From Dasyornis broadbenti (taxonomy: Eukaryota; Chordata; Aves; Passeriformes; Dasyornithidae), in contig VZRN01001879.1 in assembly GCA_013397935.1 (NCBI GenBank), positions 32,182-96,181 on the forward strand: DNA of 64,000 nucleotides, in the 5' to 3' direction. Position 1 is the stretch's first letter. Each line of letters begins with the position of its first letter. The notes below the pieces were generated by a model that ran no database searches, was not told the origin of the DNA, and saw nothing but the letters and a program-made list of their open reading frames with translations. Positions 60,860 to 64,000 of the stretch are shown one piece after another. The position numbers and the translations under genes were made by a program.

Positions 60860-60988
60860 GTTTGCATTTCCCCACATTTTTCTTTCCTCTATCTGGCAGG
60901 CAGTTAAAATCTCCCATACAAGTGAAAAACTGTGATCCAGATGCTCTCTCAGGTTTTAGAGAGATTTCATCCATTCTCTTGCTACAGG
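60860..60988 (-). mobile_element. CR1: CR1 LINE endonuclease-region fragment, minus strand
   Basis: The block 'tctggcaggcagttaaaatc' and its surroundings match the reverse complement of the CR1 endonuclease region. In the family consensus this region adjoins the left end of the fragment at 58440-59500, so the pieces are out of order along the chromosome. An ERVL-like LTR interrupts it on the right. Confidence 0.6.
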
Positions 60989-60992
60989 GGTT

Positions 60993-62129
60993 TGAGGTTG
61001 GGTGGATGCCAGGTGCCCACCAAAGCCACTCTATCACTCCCCTTCTCAACCGGACAGGGCAGAAAAAATATAACTAAAGGCTCATGGGTTAAGATAAGGA
61101 CAGGGAGAGATCACTCACCAATTACTGTCACCAGCAAAACAGACTCAGGTGGGAGAAATTAGCTGAATTTATTGCCATTCAAAACCAGAGTAGGATACTG
61201 AGAAGAAAAATCTTAAAACCACCTTCTCCCCACTCCTCCCTTCTTTCCAGGCTTAACTTTATTCCTGATTCTCTATGTCCTTCTCCCATCAATGGTGTAG
61301 GGAGACAGGGAAGAAAGGTTATGGTCAGTCAATCATATGTTGTTTCTGTTGTTGTTTCCCTCTCAGCGAGAGGAGTACTTTCCCTGCTTCAGTGTGGGGT
61401 CACTCCCATGGGAGACAGCTCTCCATTAACTTCTCCAGCTTGAGTCCTTCCCTCAGGCTGTAGTTCTTGATGAAATGCTCCGACATGGGTCCCTTTCCGT
61501 GTGGTGCAGTCCCTCAGGAAAAGGCTACTCCAGTGTGGGTCCCCATGGAATCACAAATCTTGCCAGCAAACCTATTCCAGAGTAAGGTCCTTTCTCCACA
61601 GTTCTGTAGGTCCTGCCAGGAGTCTGCTCCAGTGCAGGCTTCTGACAGGATCACAGCCTTCTCTCAGGCACCCACCTCCTTTGGCATGTGGTCCTTCACA
61701 AGCTTCAGGTGGACCTCTGCTCCACCATGAACCTCCAGGATCTGCAGGGGCACAGCTGCTTCACCATGGTCGTCACCACAGGCAGCAGGGGAATCTCAGC
61801 TCCAGCACCTGGAGCACCTCCTCCTTCTCCTCCTCTGACCATGGTGTCTGCAGGACTGTTTCTCTCACATATTTTTACTCCTCTCTTCTCTGGCTGCAAG
61901 TACTTCTGTGCCACAACATTTTTTTTCTTCCTCGTTAAGTATGTTATCACAGAGTTGTTACCACCATGACTGATTGACTCGGCCCTGGCCAGAGGTGGAT
62001 CCATCCTGCAACCACCTGGCATAGGCTCTGTTGGATATGGGGTAAGCTTTAGCACATTTTCACAGCAGCCTCTTCTACAGACCTCACCACTACCAAAACC
62101 TTGCCACACCATCCTGATACAAATCTTCA
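60993..62129 (-). mobile_element. ERVL-like LTR, minus strand, near complete
   Basis: On the plus strand it runs from TGAGGTTGGGTGGATGCC to ACAAATCTTCA, giving inverted TG...CA ends. A 4-bp direct repeat GGTT flanks it (60989-60992 and 62130-62133). Internal blocks include 'ggtgcccaccaaagccactc', 'cagggagagatcactcacca', a reversed poly(A) signal (TTTATT, 61258-61263), 'cttcagtgtggggtcactcc', 'gtgtctgcaggactgtttct' and 'ctaccaaaaccttgccacac'. It is about 1.14 kb with no retroviral genes beside it, so it is a solo LTR. Frames of up to 145 codons across it are chance products of the LTR. Confidence 0.87.
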
Positions 62130-62133
62130 GGTT

Positions 62134-64000
62134 CATAGCTCTGCATTCTAAGGAGTGGAAAAAAGGCAGAAAAAAAATTAAAAAAGAAGGGAGGGGGAGT
62201 GAATTAAGCAGGAAGTTTCACTGAGACTAGAATAAAAACATGGAATAGAAATATTTTCCTGGTACTTGTCTTTCATGTGAAATGTAGGAGGCTCAATCCA
62301 GCTAGCTCTGAGTACAACAACATACAGTATGATTACAAGAGTACAGAACATGACAAGTTGTGCATTACATGCTTGTGGATTTCCCTGGATTTTATTAACT
62401 TTTTTAGTCTTCCACAGCATGAACTTTTGTCACAGGCTTAAGATTTGTTGCAGATTATTAGGTCTTCATAGCAGCCATCAGCTTTGCTTCCTGGAGTTCT
62501 TCACTGTGGGCAAAACCCTTTGCACCACAGAAAATAGACCTACATCCAAAACCCCTTTTTGTGAAAGACTGATTGGCTTTCAGCTGCATTTGTAGGGATG
62601 GCAAACAGGTGGTGATTTTCTGAAGAGTCTGACATATTTTAGAAATGACATTAAACGTGAGTGTCATGGTAGCACGTTGTCACTGCAAGACCTGTACAAA
62701 TGAAAAATGAACTGCAATACAGCACTTTTTTCTCAATGCATGCAGTTATGTTAATATAGCAGAAGCAGAAATAGTAAAAATATTTTAAAATGACATTGTC
62801 AACAACTGATTTCAAAATTTTACAGTACTTTAACTAGTGACAAAAATATAAAATATTTCAAATAAATATACACATAATCTTACTTTGATTACTGATGATG
62901 CTATACATGTTTAGACTAGGCAGATGACATTTTAGTCAGTTCAAAACTTCCTGAGATCTAACCTTTTCTGGGGTTCAAATTTTGTTTATGCCATCTTTTA
63001 AAGTCCTGCAGTTATGTGGTCATTCCCAGAAGTCATGTTTTTTTAAGGCAGCATTTTTGAGAATGATTTCATAGAAGCAGGAAGATCAGCATTTTCAGCT
63101 AAAAAAAGATATTGCCAGAATTGCTGTATACTGAAGGCATCACTTACAGGAATTGTTAAAGAAAGGTAGAGCTTTTCTCTTTCATGAATACAACTAATGA
63201 AATTACAAATATACCTGTGGGCCAATATGTGCCTGGATAACCTAAGGCTAATTAATATCTTTGTATGAATCAGAGTTTAGCAGGCAATAAAATTCCTCTT
63301 ACCCCCTGTAAAAAAAGAGTAGCTGACTTAAAAGCAATATGCAAAACCATATCTATTGAAACCTGTAGCTGTCAAAGCAACAATCTAAATTACTGTTAGG
63401 GAAAAGTTCATATATCCTTTCTAGTCAGATATTTTCCTGGATTACTTACTTGATTTTATTTGCCTACGAGATTATGATGGTGATTGCAAAGGTAAATTTT
63501 TCTTCTTTATTCTTAAAATATTTTCAGGGTTGCAACTTTTCATGCGTTTATATGCTTTTGTGCATGTATCTGTGGACTTGCAGGTAGATATACAACTCTG
63601 ATATTAATTAGGGAGCTGAGAGAAAGGCTGCAAACAAATGATTAATCATGTCTATACAGAGTATTTGGGATATGTCCTGACTATGGATTTCACAAAAGCA
63701 CAGTTCTGCTATAAGCAAAATAGAGCTGGAAGGGGATAGGGAATCATAGTATAGGTTTGAAATACCTATGCCACATAGATGGTGGTGCTTCTTGGCAACT
63801 AGAAATAAAAGTTGCCAGCTATTACTGCAGGGAAACAAACATGTAGTAGAGCAGGAACCAAAAACTAATGGAAGAGTGACATTAAATATGGGCAGAGACA
63901 TTAACTACAGAGAACCATATTTGTTTGAAAATGGCGACAAAGAAATAGCTCATTGCATAATGAGATTGTTTATGTCAAGCTTTTCCCACACAGTTCATGC
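62134..64000. other. Stretch without a supported gene
   Basis: No recognised element. ORFs at 62178-62420, 62329-62595 and 63608-63901 are short and without domain signatures. Confidence 0.55.

Noticed and set aside
61501..62136. Frames of 143-145 codons on both strands
   Set aside because: They lie within an ERVL-like LTR; LTRs do not encode these, and both strands being open argues for composition.
63608..63901. 97-codon minus-strand frame rich in L, S and C
   Set aside because: No family signature; within chance expectation for a window this size.

Overview
This window looks like vertebrate, specifically bird, nuclear DNA that is almost entirely non-coding. I found no intact protein-coding gene and no tRNA, rRNA, CRISPR array or other RNA gene. 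It is AT-rich, full of short chance ORFs, and scattered with decayed retroelements. The bird call rests on many CR1 LINE fragments, including 3' ends with the TTCTATGATTCT-type terminus, on avian-type endogenous retrovirus (ERV) LTRs, and on the absence of recognisable mammalian Alu, B1, L1 or MIR sequence. Several LTRs resemble families I associate with songbirds, so a passerine is likely. Family names come from memory, not from an alignment.

Layout. 1-5 kb: a back-to-back pair of CR1 fragments (307-692), then unassigned AT-rich DNA. 4.8-5.8 kb: a minus-strand ERV fragment with a GA-rich LTR. 10.4-11.0 kb: a plus-strand LTR with TATA box. 14.5-15.0 kb: a tract built almost only of A and C that runs into a 123-base assembly gap. 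17.1-19.3 kb: minus-strand CR1, interrupted by an LTR fragment and an unassigned stretch. 21.3-21.9 kb: CR1 3' region. 22.36-23.55 kb: a solo LTR carrying a younger LTR nested inside it, both with target-site duplications. 27.9-28.3 and 30.5-31.5 kb: plus-strand CR1 3' ends; the second keeps a reverse transcriptase FADD motif. 37.4-38.0 kb: half of an ERVL-like LTR. 39.4-39.7 kb: a likely ancient palindrome-containing repeat. 45.1-45.4 kb: another LTR fragment. 48.6-48.8 kb: an (AAT)n/(ATT)n inverted array. 50.20-50.86 kb: a CpG-rich solo LTR with target-site duplication. 51.7-52.2 kb: a second back-to-back CR1 pair. 52.9-54.0 and 61.0-62.1 kb: near-complete ERVL-like LTRs. 58.4-61.0 kb: CR1 5'/endonuclease-region and 3'-end pieces.

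The window is therefore either a gene desert or the inside of a very large intron. Two short open segments (7092-7208 plus strand and 3181-3375 minus strand) are mentioned only as weak exon candidates. I see no new biological system. The most informative structures are the nested LTR pair, the CpG-rich LTR with a YY1-like site and a good splice donor, the two outward-facing CR1 pairs, the long triplet inverted repeat and the A/C-only tract beside the gap.
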